Part shown: piece by piece, positions 48,603 to 56,520 of the stretch | Numbering within the stretch: position 1 is the stretch's first letter | Layout of the letters: the number at the start of each line of letters is the position of its first letter | Origin: Gemmatimonadaceae bacterium | GTDB taxonomy: Bacteria > Gemmatimonadota > Gemmatimonadetes > Gemmatimonadales > Gemmatimonadaceae | Direction of reading: 5' to 3' | Assembly: GCA_036496605.1 (NCBI GenBank) | Contig: DASXKV010000020.1 | Location: 1 to 64,000 of the forward strand | Length of the DNA: 64,000 nucleotides | Made by a program: the position numbers and the translations under genes | Notes under the pieces: generated by a model | Seen by the model: the letters and a program-made list of their open reading frames with translations, nothing else | What the model was told of the DNA's origin: nothing | The model's database searches: none

Positions 48603-48654
48603 CCCTAGCCCCTAGCCCTAGCCCTAGCCCTAGCCCCTAGCCCCTAGCCCCTAG
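48603..48654 (+). repeat. Tandem CCCTAG/CCCCTAG array (element H)
   Basis: Eight head-to-tail units of 6 or 7 bp, CCCTAG or CCCCTAG, fill most of the gap between the two serine dehydratase genes. On the other strand this is eight GGG(G)CTA units, close to the telomeric GGGTTA pattern and able to fold into G-quadruplexes. Only one arm of the repeat is clear here. Confidence 0.85.
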
Positions 48655-48666
48655 CAACTTTGAGTC

Positions 48667-49545
48667 ATGTATCGCTCACTCCATGAAGCCGTCCGCGACG
48701 CCGAGGCACAGAAGAAGAGCCTCGCCCAGTTGGCGCTTGAAACGGAATCGCGCGATCAGGGCCGGCCTGTCGCCGAGATACGCGGAGCCTTGCAGCGGGC
48801 GCTCGACGTGATGCGCGGTGCGATCGCGCAGGGACTCACCGGCGAGCTCCGCTCGGCGAGTGGGCTCGTCGGCGGTGACGCGGCCAAGCTGCACACGGCG
48901 GCCGCCGGCCCGCTCGCTGACACACCGTTTCGCGATATCCTGTCTCGCGCGCTCGCCGTACAGGAAGTGAATGCCGCTATGGGAGTGATCGTCGCCGCAC
49001 CGACCGCCGGCGGTGCCGGCGTGCTGCCAGCGGTGCTCACCGGACTCGCGGACGCGCGCAAGCTCGAGGATGAGCAAATCGTCGACGCGCTAGCCACCGC
49101 CGGCTTGATCGGTGCCGTCGTCGCGGAGCGGGCCTCGCTTTCCGGAGCCGAGGGCGGTTGTCAGGCCGAGACGGGAGCGGCGGCGGCGATGGCCGCGGGC
49201 GCAGCAACGGAGATGCTCGGTGGCACACCGACACAAGTCGCGCACGCGGTCGCGCTGGCGCAGCAGGGCACGTTGGGCCTCGTGTGCGATCCCCTCGGCG
49301 GTTTGGTCGAGCTTCCTTGCGTCTTCCGTAACGCGACGGGCGCCGCGATCGCGCTCGCGGCGATCGAGATGGCGCTTGCCGGAATCACCTTCGCGATCCC
49401 GGCCGACGAAGTCATCGACACCATGGGCGAGATCGGGCGTGAGATGGACGTGCGCTATCGCGAGACCGCCGGCGGCGGACTCGCTGCAACGCCTACGGGT
49501 CGTCGGCTGGCACGCGAGCGATTGGTGCAGATCAAGAAAGGCTGA
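48667..49545 (+). CDS. sdaAA: L-serine dehydratase alpha subunit
   Basis: A 292-residue subunit: AAPTAGGAGVLPAVL (about 114-128) and the three iron-sulfur cysteines (GCQAETGAAAAMAAGAAT, CDPLGGLVELPCVFRN) are present. It carries the catalytic 4Fe-4S cluster. Together with sdaAB it degrades L-serine to pyruvate and ammonia. ATG at 48667 lies 12 bp after the CCCTAG array, no ribosome binding site was recognised. Confidence 0.94.
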   Translation: MYRSLHEAVRDAEAQKKSLAQLALETESRDQGRPVAEIRGALQRALDVMRGAIAQGLTGELRSASGLVGGDAAKLHTAAAGPLADTPFRDILSRALAVQEVNAAMGVIVAAPTAGGAGVLPAVLTGLADARKLEDEQIVDALATAGLIGAVVAERASLSGAEGGCQAETGAAAAMAAGAATEMLGGTPTQVAHAVALAQQGTLGLVCDPLGGLVELPCVFRNATGAAIALAAIEMALAGITFAIPADEVIDTMGEIGREMDVRYRETAGGGLAATPTGRRLARERLVQIKKG

Positions 49546-49550
49546 GGTTT

Positions 49551-49684
49551 GCGGGTAGTGGGTAGAGGGCGGAGGGCATAGGGCAGAGCGTATGTCGATG
49601 CGTGTCTGTCTCATCGCTCGGCATGGCGCTATCTTGCGCCGGCGGAGGCTCTTACCCTCTGCCTTCTACCCTCTGCACGCTACC
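49551..49684. repeat. Low-complexity inverted repeat I with G-quadruplex motif
   Basis: The left arm (49551-49588) holds five GGG runs separated by 4-nt loops (TAGT, TAGA, CGGA, CATA; 49553-49583), a textbook three-tier G-quadruplex motif. The right arm (49649-49684) is CCCTCTGCC and ACCCTCTGC strings, its complement. It lies between sdaAA and the YbjN-like gene. About 60 bp of ordinary sequence separate the arms. Confidence 0.75.
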
Positions 49685-49750
49685 GTTGTCGAAACCGTTC
49701 TATCCCCGACTCCCGTAGTGGGCTTCACGTACTTCAAACCAGGTCAAGCG

Positions 49751-50155
49751 ATGGTCACCAAGGAAGACGTCGAAGGCTTCCTCGATCGCATCAGCGCTGA
49801 AGGCGCGAGTTATCGCGAGGTGGAGCCCGGACTGTGGATCGTCAAACCCGGCGGCGAGCTCGATTTCGCGGTCGTCGTGAACTACACGCCGCCGGTCGTG
49901 CTGATGCGCGTGAAAGTGATGTCGCTGCCGAAGAACGAGAACGAACTGGCTACGCTCAGTCGTCGTCTCCTCGAGCTAAACGCGACGGATCTGGTCCACG
50001 GGTCGTATGGCATCGAGGAAGACTCGATCGTCATGACGGAGGCGCTCGAGCTTGCGCACCTGGATTACGAGGAGTTTCAGGCCGCCTACGAGAGCATCAG
50101 CCTCGCTCTCGCGTCGCACTTGCGCGAGCTTGGGACCTATCGGCAGGCACACTGA
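49751..50155 (+). CDS. YbjN/type III chaperone-like protein
   Basis: About 134 residues from the ATG at 49751 (MVTKEDVEGFLDRI). The alpha/beta pattern with LWIVKPGGELDFAVVVNYTP and EALELAHLDYEEFQAAYESI matches the YbjN fold shared with type III secretion chaperones. These bind partner proteins. It precedes pspA by 12 bp and may be its chaperone or regulator, by position. Earlier in-frame starts run through repeat element I and are not used. Confidence 0.72.
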   Translation: MVTKEDVEGFLDRISAEGASYREVEPGLWIVKPGGELDFAVVVNYTPPVVLMRVKVMSLPKNENELATLSRRLLELNATDLVHGSYGIEEDSIVMTEALELAHLDYEEFQAAYESISLALASHLRELGTYRQAH

Positions 50156-50167
50156 GGCCAATCCAAC

Positions 50168-50968
50168 ATGGGACTCTTCGATAGACTGTCGACGCTGCTG
50201 CGGTCGAATATCAATGATTTGATTTCTCGGGCCGAGGATCCCGAGAAGATGCTCGGTCAGATACTCGTCGACATGCGGTCGCAGCTTGCCAAGGCGAAGC
50301 AGCAGGTCGCAACGGCGATCGCGGACGAGAAGCGGCTGCGCGACCAGGCCGATGGCGAATATCGTCAGGCCGCGGACTGGGAAAAACGCGCGATGCTCGC
50401 GCTCCAGGAAAATCGCGAAGATCTGGCGAAGCAGGCGCTCGTTCGACAGAGCGAGCACATGTCGCATGCGCAGCAGCTCGAGCAGACGTGGGAAGCCCAC
50501 CGGCTCGAGACCGAGAAGCTCAAGAACTCGCTCCGCGATCTGAACGACAAGATCGAGGAAGCGAAGCGCAAGAAGAATCTCCTCGTCGCGCGCCAGCGAC
50601 GCGCGCAGGCACAGAAGCGCATCGCCGAAACGATGTCGTCGCTCTCCGAGAAGTCGGCGTTCGAGGCGTTCGCGCGGATGGAAGAGCGCATCGAGCAGAA
50701 CGAGCGGCAGCTCAAAGCCGCGGTGGAGATTGACGAGGAGTTCACCGGCGACCAGCTCTCGAATCAATTCAAGCAGCTCGAGCGAGGTGCGGCGTCGACG
50801 AGCGTCGACATGCGATTGATCGAGCTGAAGCAGAAAATGGGAATGCTTCCGCCACCGTCGCCGGCGCAGGCCCAGCGTCAGATCGGTGGCGGTAACGCCA
50901 AGCACGACGAAGAGACAGTGCACGCCGAGATCGACGAGGACATCGAGAGCGAGAAAAAGGGAAGTTGA
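50168..50968 (+). CDS. pspA: PspA/IM30-family membrane-stress protein
   Basis: A 266-residue ESCRT-III-like protein: N-terminal amphipathic helix (MGLFDRLSTLLRSNINDLI), then a long coiled coil from about residue 25 to 190, and a disordered acidic C terminus. PspA/Vipp1 proteins coat damaged inner membrane. Followed by the AI-2E permease gene with a TTGA overlap, in a four-gene unit with the YbjN-like gene and the DUF1611 gene. Confidence 0.9.
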   Translation: MGLFDRLSTLLRSNINDLISRAEDPEKMLGQILVDMRSQLAKAKQQVATAIADEKRLRDQADGEYRQAADWEKRAMLALQENREDLAKQALVRQSEHMSHAQQLEQTWEAHRLETEKLKNSLRDLNDKIEEAKRKKNLLVARQRRAQAQKRIAETMSSLSEKSAFEAFARMEERIEQNERQLKAAVEIDEEFTGDQLSNQFKQLERGAASTSVDMRLIELKQKMGMLPPPSPAQAQRQIGGGNAKHDEETVHAEIDEDIESEKKGS

Positions 50969-52161
50969 GCAACGATTCACCGCGACGCTTCAAATTTGCG
51001 CCAATTCTGACGGCCACAGTCCTCACGGTTCTGGGACTGTGGCTGTTTGCCAGGGTTGCGCAAGTTCTCATCCTGCTCTTCATCGGCGTTCTGCTGTCGC
51101 TCTACCTGCGGGCGGTCGCCGGATGGTTCGAGCGCCGATGGCACTTTCCGGAGCGGCTGGCATTCTTGACGTCGCTGCTGCTGAGCCTCGCCGGCGTCGT
51201 CGCGATCTTCTATATCCTCGTCCCGCCGGTGATCTCGCAGACCCAGGCACTGATCAAGGTGCTCCCGAACTACATCACCGGTTGGGAGGATAGCCTCGAT
51301 CGCACGATCGGCCGTGTGCCGGCGCTCCGAGAGTTCTGGCCCCCGGGGGAGCACAAGATCCTCGGCGCTATCTACAATGAAATCTCCAGCACCTTTGCCA
51401 CCATACCGACGCGAGTGTTGAGCGTCGTCCAGGGTGCGATCAGCATCTTCTCGATTTCGGTCATCGCGATCTACCTGTCGCTCCACCCCGCGCTCTATCG
51501 CGAGTGGCTCATCGCGTTGTTCCCGCCGATCCATCGCGACCTGGTTCGTGACCTCCTCGGTGACCTCGGCGACACGCTGCGCTCGTACATCGTCGGGCAG
51601 CTCCTCGTCATGGCTTTTCTCGCCGCGCTGACCGCGATCTTTCTTTATATCCTCAACGTTCCGTTTGCCCTGACGTTCGGGATCTTCACCGGGCTCGTCG
51701 CGATCATTCCCTTCTTCGGCACGTTGTTGTCGACGACGCTGCCGGCGCTCTTCGTGCTCAACACGCCGAATGGCGGCTTCCGTGCACTCGCCGTCCTTGG
51801 TGTCGGCGTGATTGTGCACCTCACCGAGGGGAACATCGTGTCCCCGTACGCGATGTCGAAGAAGGTGGATCTCCCGCCGGTGCTGACGATCATGTCCGTG
51901 CTGATCATGGGCCAGCTGCTCGGCGGCATCGGACTCATCGTCGCGCTGCCGACACTCGCGATGTTGATGGTGATCGTGCGACGCATCCTCATCACACGCA
52001 TCTACGAAGGGCAGGGCTTCCGGCGTACCACGCGCGAGCGGCCGCTCGTGCTGCGACTGCCAGCGCCCGGCGGCGGCGTCCTCGTGCCCGCGGGACCGCC
52101 AATCGACGTCGTGTCCATCGCCGAAGTTACCACGACGAACGGACGACACGGCACTCAATGA
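50965..52161 (+). CDS. AI-2E family (PerM-like) transporter
   Basis: A 398-residue protein with about eight membrane segments, including the GLVAIIPFFGTLLSTTLPAL block of the AI-2E/PerM family. Members export autoinducer, amino acids or act as ion-driven permeases. It starts TTG, overlapping pspA by TTGA, and ends overlapping the DUF1611 gene start by ATGA (52158-52161). A C-terminal basic tail may be cytoplasmic. Substrate not deducible. Confidence 0.85.
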   Translation: MSNDSPRRFKFAPILTATVLTVLGLWLFARVAQVLILLFIGVLLSLYLRAVAGWFERRWHFPERLAFLTSLLLSLAGVVAIFYILVPPVISQTQALIKVLPNYITGWEDSLDRTIGRVPALREFWPPGEHKILGAIYNEISSTFATIPTRVLSVVQGAISIFSISVIAIYLSLHPALYREWLIALFPPIHRDLVRDLLGDLGDTLRSYIVGQLLVMAFLAALTAIFLYILNVPFALTFGIFTGLVAIIPFFGTLLSTTLPALFVLNTPNGGFRALAVLGVGVIVHLTEGNIVSPYAMSKKVDLPPVLTIMSVLIMGQLLGGIGLIVALPTLAMLMVIVRRILITRIYEGQGFRRTTRERPLVLRLPAPGGGVLVPAGPPIDVVSIAEVTTTNGRHGTQ

Positions 52162-53258
52162 ATTCGCGTTTTCTCATTCTCGCCGAAGGCGCCTTCAGCC
52201 CCCTTCGGTCGAAGACAGCCAATGCCTGCATCCGGTACACGCCCGAGAGCGTCGTTGCCGTCATCGACTCGACGCGCGCCGGGCAGACTGCGCAGGACGT
52301 CCTCGGCTTCGGGGGCGCGATCCCCGTCGTTGCCTCGCTCGCGGAAGGTCTCCGGCGAAAGCCAAATGCGTTGCTCATTGGCATCGCGCCGCCGGGAGGT
52401 CAGCTGCCGGCGAGCTGGCGCTCGCTGATCCTCGACGCCATCGATCACCGGCTCGACATCTGGAGCGGTCTCCACACGCTGCTTGGCGACGACGACGAGT
52501 TTGCCGCGTGCGCTCGGGATACGGGCGTGACGATCCACGATCTGCGGCGGCCGCCTAACGACATCGACGTCGCGCGGGGACGCGTGCGCGAGCTCGACGA
52601 TCGCGCGACGGTCATCCTCACCGTCGGCACCGATTGCAACATCGGCAAGATGACGACGCAGCTGCAGCTGCGCGATGCGATGCGCGCGCGCGGCATGCGT
52701 GTCGCCTTCGCGGCGACCGGACAGACCGGCATCCTCGTCGAGGGCTGGGGCATTTCCGTCGACGCGGTGATCGCCGATTTCATTGCTGGGGCAGCCGAAC
52801 GCCTAACGCTACAGGCGGGCAAGGAAGCCGACATCGTTCTCGTCGAGGGGCAGGGCTCCATCATTCACCCGAGCTACTCGGGCGTGACCTACGGCCTGCT
52901 GCACGGCTCGCTTCCGCACGCGATGATCATGTGCGCGCAGCCGTCGCGGACGGCGATCAACAACCATTCCTGGGTGAAGATTCCACCGCTCGCGGAGTTC
53001 ATCGAGATGCAAGAAGCGGCCGTCGCGCCTCTGAGGCCCGCGCCAGTCATCGCGGTGGCGCTCAACACCTACGATCTGAGCGAAAACGATGCGCGCGCCG
53101 CAATTGACCGCGCCATGCGCGAGACCGAACTGCCGGCAACCGATCCCGTTCGCTTCGATCCCACGCCGATCATCGACGCGATCGATGAATTCCACCGAGG
53201 GCGTTTTGGTGCCGTCCACCATCGCAACCGGCTTTCGGCGTCGCAATCGCAGCGCTGA
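52158..53258 (+). CDS. DUF1611 family (DgcN-like) ATP-binding protein
   Basis: A 366-residue two-domain protein: N-terminal Rossmann-like part, then a P-loop NTPase-like domain with GTDCNIGKMTT (about 156-166) and a later ATGQTGILVEGWG. DUF1611 members include DgcN, which acts with a racemase DgcA in D-glutamate breakdown; no dgcA lies here. The role may instead be tied to the AI-2E and PspA genes that it is coupled to. Two CCTAACG copies (52554, 52802) are read Pro-Asn and Leu-Thr. Confidence 0.82.
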   Translation: MNSRFLILAEGAFSPLRSKTANACIRYTPESVVAVIDSTRAGQTAQDVLGFGGAIPVVASLAEGLRRKPNALLIGIAPPGGQLPASWRSLILDAIDHRLDIWSGLHTLLGDDDEFAACARDTGVTIHDLRRPPNDIDVARGRVRELDDRATVILTVGTDCNIGKMTTQLQLRDAMRARGMRVAFAATGQTGILVEGWGISVDAVIADFIAGAAERLTLQAGKEADIVLVEGQGSIIHPSYSGVTYGLLHGSLPHAMIMCAQPSRTAINNHSWVKIPPLAEFIEMQEAAVAPLRPAPVIAVALNTYDLSENDARAAIDRAMRETELPATDPVRFDPTPIIDAIDEFHRGRFGAVHHRNRLSASQSQR

Positions 53259-53386
53259 ACGCGGCGGCACAAAGATCCGGGCTCGACTGACGACCACGCA
53301 AGTGAAATGATGATTCGGGACAGCGAACGGTTGTGCGATCGGGGCGCACCGCATTAGTCATTCGCCTAACGTTGTCAGGAGCGGCA

Positions 53387-53917
53387 GTGAGCAGTGCCTG
53401 TGTGGTTCGCGTTCTCGGCTTGAGCAAGACGTATCGGGCCGGACTGGTGGGATGTACGGCGAGCGCTCGCGCGCTCCACGACGTCCACCTCGACGTGAAG
53501 TGCGGGGAAGTCGTAGCGGTCGTCGGTCCCGAAGGCGCCGGCAAAACGACGCTGTTGCTCTGTGCGGCTGGCTCGCTCGCCTGCGATGACGGTGTCATCG
53601 ATCGGGCCGGACATGCCATGTATTTTCGCGATGTCCTGCATGCCAAGGCGTGCGCGGACGCGCCGGCGTGGGATCTCGCGCTCATCGACAACGTCGATCG
53701 AGTGTATGGTGACGTTGCCGCGGCCTTTGTGTTGCTATCGGCGGCACGTCGTGCGCGCGAGGCTGGCGCCGCCATGCTGGTCGCCGCGCGCGAAGCACGG
53801 GCGGTCGAGAGAATTGCCGATCGCATTCTGCGCATCGAGCGCGGTCGCCTTTCTTCAATCGCGCCGACGATGTACGCGTCCGTGAGATCGAGGGTTGCGG
53901 AGATCGTCGTCCGTTGA
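53387..53917 (+). CDS. Short ABC-type ATPase lacking signature motif
   Basis: About 177 residues from the GTG at 53387. The start (VVRVLGLSKTYRAG) and Walker A GPEGAGKTT are those of ABC ATPases, and WDLALIDNVD stands at the Walker B position, but the LSGGQ signature and helical domain between them are shortened or absent. No permease gene adjoins. It may be a degenerate copy or a non-transport ATPase of the ABC fold; catalysis is doubtful. Confidence 0.65.
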   Translation: MSSACVVRVLGLSKTYRAGLVGCTASARALHDVHLDVKCGEVVAVVGPEGAGKTTLLLCAAGSLACDDGVIDRAGHAMYFRDVLHAKACADAPAWDLALIDNVDRVYGDVAAAFVLLSAARRAREAGAAMLVAAREARAVERIADRILRIERGRLSSIAPTMYASVRSRVAEIVVR

Positions 53918-53948
53918 CCGTCATTCCGGGTGCGTCTAGCATTCGCGA

Positions 53949-55361
53949 ATGCAGGAATTCAGGCTCTACAATACGCTCACTCGCCAAGTCGAGCCGTTCG
54001 CTCCTGCCGACGGCGACACCGTCCGCATCTACAGCTGCGGTCCAACGGTCTATAACCCTGCGCACCTAGGAAATTTTCGCACCTTTCTTTTCGTCGATCT
54101 CCTTCGGCGCACGCTGCGCTTGCGCGGCTGGAAGGTGCGTCAGGTCATGAACCTCACCGACGTCGACGACAAGATCATTCGTCGCGCGGCGGAGCAGGGA
54201 AAGACAATCCGCGAAGTCACCGAGCCAATCACGGAGATCTTCTTCCGTGACCGCGACTATCTCCGCATCGAGCCGGCAGAGGCCTATCCCAAGGCGACGG
54301 ATTACGTGCCGCAGATGATCGCGCTCGTGCAGCGGCTCATCGACAAGGGCGTGGCGTATCAGGCAGAGGATCGATCCGTGTACTTCGCGATCGATCGCTT
54401 TCCCTCGTACGGCAGGTTGTCACGGCTCGACAAGCGCGAGGTGAAGACCGGCGCGCGTGTCGCGCAGGACGACTACTCGAAAGAGAACGCCCAGGACTTC
54501 GCTCTCTGGAAAGCGGCGAAGCCGGAAGACGAACGGGTCCACGCGGCGTGGGATTCGCCGTGGGGCCGCGGTCGCCCCGGTTGGCACCTCGAGTGCTCGG
54601 CGATGGCGATCGATCTGCTCGGCGAAACACTCGACATCCACTGCGGTGGCATCGATCTCATCTTTCCGCATCACGAGGACGAGATCGCCCAGTCAGAAGC
54701 CGCGACCGATCGCACCTTTTCACGCTTTTGGTGTCACGGAGCCTTCCTTCTAACCGAGGGCGCGAAGATGGCGAAGCGTCTCGGCAACGTGACGACCGTG
54801 AAGGACATGCGAGAGTCGCGGATACCGGCCGCGGCCGCGCGTCGCTTCGTCTACAACACTCATTATAGGAAGGAGCTGAACCTCACCGAGGAGGCGCTCG
54901 AGGCGTCGATCGACGCCGTGCGGCGAATCGGCACCTTCGCCGACCGGCTGAGGCGAGCGAGCGGGGGCACTCCCGCGCTGGCCAAGGCGGCCGACGAGCT
55001 GACCCGCGATGCCGAGTCTGCCTTGTTCGACGACTTGAATGCGCCGGAGGCCATGGCGGCGCTGTCGGTCTTCGTCAACCGGGCGAACGCCGAATTTGAC
55101 CGTGGTGGCAACGACGCGGCGGCGATCGTCAAGGCGCGCGAAGCATTCGCCCGGGTCAATGGCGTCCTGGACATCGTCCCTGAATCCGAGGAAGCCGAAT
55201 CGGCGCTGAAGGTGTGGGTGGAGGAGCGATTGGCGGCTCGTCGGGAGGCGCGGGCGAAGCGGGATTTCGCCACGGCGGATCGGATTCGACAGGAGCTGGC
55301 AGACCGAGGCGTACAGATCGAGGACACGCCGGAGGGAACGACATGGCGTTTGAGCAGGTAG
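53949..55361 (+). CDS. cysS: Cysteinyl-tRNA synthetase
   Basis: A 470-residue class I synthetase: SCGPTVYNPAHLGN (HIGH motif, zinc Cys) at residues 29-42, HLECSAMA and HCGGIDLIFPHHEDE as zinc ligands, and KMAKR at the KMSKS position (about 277-281; altered from KMSKS). It charges tRNA-Cys in the cytoplasm. Stands immediately before the tRNA cluster with its own promoter. ATG start at 53949 fits the family length. Confidence 0.96.
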   Translation: MQEFRLYNTLTRQVEPFAPADGDTVRIYSCGPTVYNPAHLGNFRTFLFVDLLRRTLRLRGWKVRQVMNLTDVDDKIIRRAAEQGKTIREVTEPITEIFFRDRDYLRIEPAEAYPKATDYVPQMIALVQRLIDKGVAYQAEDRSVYFAIDRFPSYGRLSRLDKREVKTGARVAQDDYSKENAQDFALWKAAKPEDERVHAAWDSPWGRGRPGWHLECSAMAIDLLGETLDIHCGGIDLIFPHHEDEIAQSEAATDRTFSRFWCHGAFLLTEGAKMAKRLGNVTTVKDMRESRIPAAAARRFVYNTHYRKELNLTEEALEASIDAVRRIGTFADRLRRASGGTPALAKAADELTRDAESALFDDLNAPEAMAALSVFVNRANAEFDRGGNDAAAIVKAREAFARVNGVLDIVPESEEAESALKVWVEERLAARREARAKRDFATADRIRQELADRGVQIEDTPEGTTWRLSR

Positions 55362-55444
55362 TGGACGGAGAGCGAGCGCATCGCGAACGACTCCAGATTG
55401 GCCGCGCGAGCGAAGGGAGCCGTAACTCCGCGTGAGGTCGCGGC

Positions 55445-55473
55445 TTGACACTCATTTTCTGGCCGACTATTGT
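55445..55473 (+). promoter_or_regulatory. Sigma-70 promoter for the tRNA operon
   Basis: TTGACA, exactly 17 bp, TATTGT: a near-consensus housekeeping promoter starting transcription at about 55480, twenty bases before the first tRNA. It should drive the tRNA cluster and possibly the ribosomal-protein genes behind it. Confidence 0.85.
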
Positions 55474-55499
55474 ACGAGTCTCGCGCAAAAACGGCCCTT

Positions 55500-55572
55500 G
55501 CTGACGTAGCTCAATCGGCAGAGCTCCGGTTTTGTAAACCGGCGGTTGTGGGTTCGATTCCCACCGTCAGCT
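55500..55572 (+). tRNA. tRNA-Thr (anticodon TGT)
   Basis: Full cloverleaf: acceptor GCTGACG/CGTCAGC, D-stem GCTC/GAGC, anticodon stem CCGGT/ACCGG with loop TTTGTAA, T-stem GTGGG/CCCAC with TTCGATT. CCA is not encoded. First of four tRNAs; matches thrU by position. Confidence 0.97.
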
Positions 55573-55665
55573 CTCGGACGAGACGCACCGTTCGTCGTCG
55601 AGCGCCGAGAGCGCGCGTGTAGCACGAGGGTGGAGGGCGAAGCGGAGGAAGGGAGGCGCGTGTCC

Positions 55666-55748
55666 GGTGGGGTACCCAAGCGGCCAACGGGAGCAGACTG
55701 TAAATCTGCCGGCTCACGCCTTCGAAGGTTCGAATCCTTCCCCCACCA
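55666..55748 (+). tRNA. tRNA-Tyr (anticodon GTA)
   Basis: Acceptor GGTGGGG/CCCCACC, anticodon stem GCAGA/TCTGC with loop CTGTAAA, a long variable arm (class II), T-arm AAGG...CCTT with TTCGAAT. Discriminator A. Corresponds to tyrU in order. Confidence 0.96.
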
Positions 55749-55785
55749 TGCGACTCGTCAGGCGAGTCGAGCGGGACGAGAAGTC

Positions 55786-55858
55786 GCGGGAGTAGCTCAG
55801 TTGGTAGAGCGCAAGCCTTCCAAGCTTGATGTCGCGGGTTCGAGCCCCGTCTCCCGCT
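55786..55858 (+). tRNA. tRNA-Gly (anticodon TCC)
   Basis: Acceptor GCGGGAG/CTCCCGC, anticodon stem CAAGC/GCTTG with loop CTTCCAA, T-arm GCGGG/CCCGT with TTCGAGC. Corresponds to glyT in order. Confidence 0.97.
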
Positions 55859-55898
55859 CGTAGACGAGTAGTAGAGTGATGCAGGACAAGAAGGAGTT

Positions 55899-55971
55899 GC
55901 TCGCGTAGCTCAGTTGGTAGAGCACACCCTTGGTAAGGGTGAGGTCATCGGTTCAATCCCGATCGCGAGCT
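55899..55971 (+). tRNA. tRNA-Thr (anticodon GGT)
   Basis: Acceptor GCTCGCG/CGCGAGC, anticodon stem CACCC/GGGTG with loop TTGGTAA, T-arm ATCGG/CCGAT with TTCAATC. Corresponds to thrT; in E. coli tufB follows, here rpmG follows instead. Confidence 0.97.
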
Positions 55972-56105
55972 CCTGGTGAGAGAGATTGAGAGAGTTTGAA
56001 AGCGGTGCGGAACGAGCAGCCGGTCGGAAGGCGCGCGCCTTTCGGCGGGCTGTCGGCTGCGTAGCGACGACTCCTGCACAGCCGCAACCTGGGAGCTGAT
56101 GTCGA

Positions 56106-56258
56106 ATGCCACGAGAAAAGATCATCCTCGCCTGCGGCGAGTGCAAAAATCGGAATTACTTCACCACGAAGAACAAGCGCCTGCATCCGGAACGCGTGGA
56201 GTGGAAGAAGTACTGCCCGCGTTGTGACAAGCATCAGGTCCATAAGGAAACGAAGTAA
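56106..56258 (+). CDS. rpmG: Ribosomal protein bL33
   Basis: A 50-residue large-subunit protein with two zinc-binding CxxC pairs (ACGECKN, CPRCDKH), so it is the zinc-containing (C+) paralogue form. It starts [14 protein letters not shown] and lies 1 bp before secE. It is short enough to be missed by length filters. The C+ form is replaced by a zinc-free copy in zinc limitation in some bacteria. Confidence 0.95.
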   Translation: MPREKIILACGECKNRNYFTTKNKRLHPERVEWKKYCPRCDKHQVHKETK

Positions 56259-56259
56259 C

Positions 56260-56520
56260 ATGGCCGTCGACGTCGCACGACCACCGCAAGGCGCGCCACC
56301 TGCGCCAGCGGGGAGCAGCTGGTGGACGCGGCTCGTCGCGTTCTACCACGGCGTAATCGCGGAGCTGAAGAAGGTGACCTGGCCCGATCGCGGCCAGGTA
56401 CAACAAGCCACGATCGCCATCATCATCTTTGTCCTCGTGCTCGCGCTTTTCATCACCGTGCTGGATTGGGCGCTCAGTCTCGTGCTCGTTCGTGGCGTCC
56501 CGTCGCTCTTTGCACGATGA
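56260..56520 (+). CDS. secE: Preprotein translocase subunit SecE
   Basis: An 86-residue protein: a Pro/Ala-rich start, then the SecE amphipathic helix (FYHGVIAELKKVTWPDRGQV) and one membrane helix (TIAIIIFVLVLALFITVLDW). It clamps SecY in the translocon. It starts 1 bp after rpmG and overlaps nusG by ATGA. Usual position upstream of nusG. Confidence 0.95.
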   Translation: MAVDVARPPQGAPPAPAGSSWWTRLVAFYHGVIAELKKVTWPDRGQVQQATIAIIIFVLVLALFITVLDWALSLVLVRGVPSLFAR

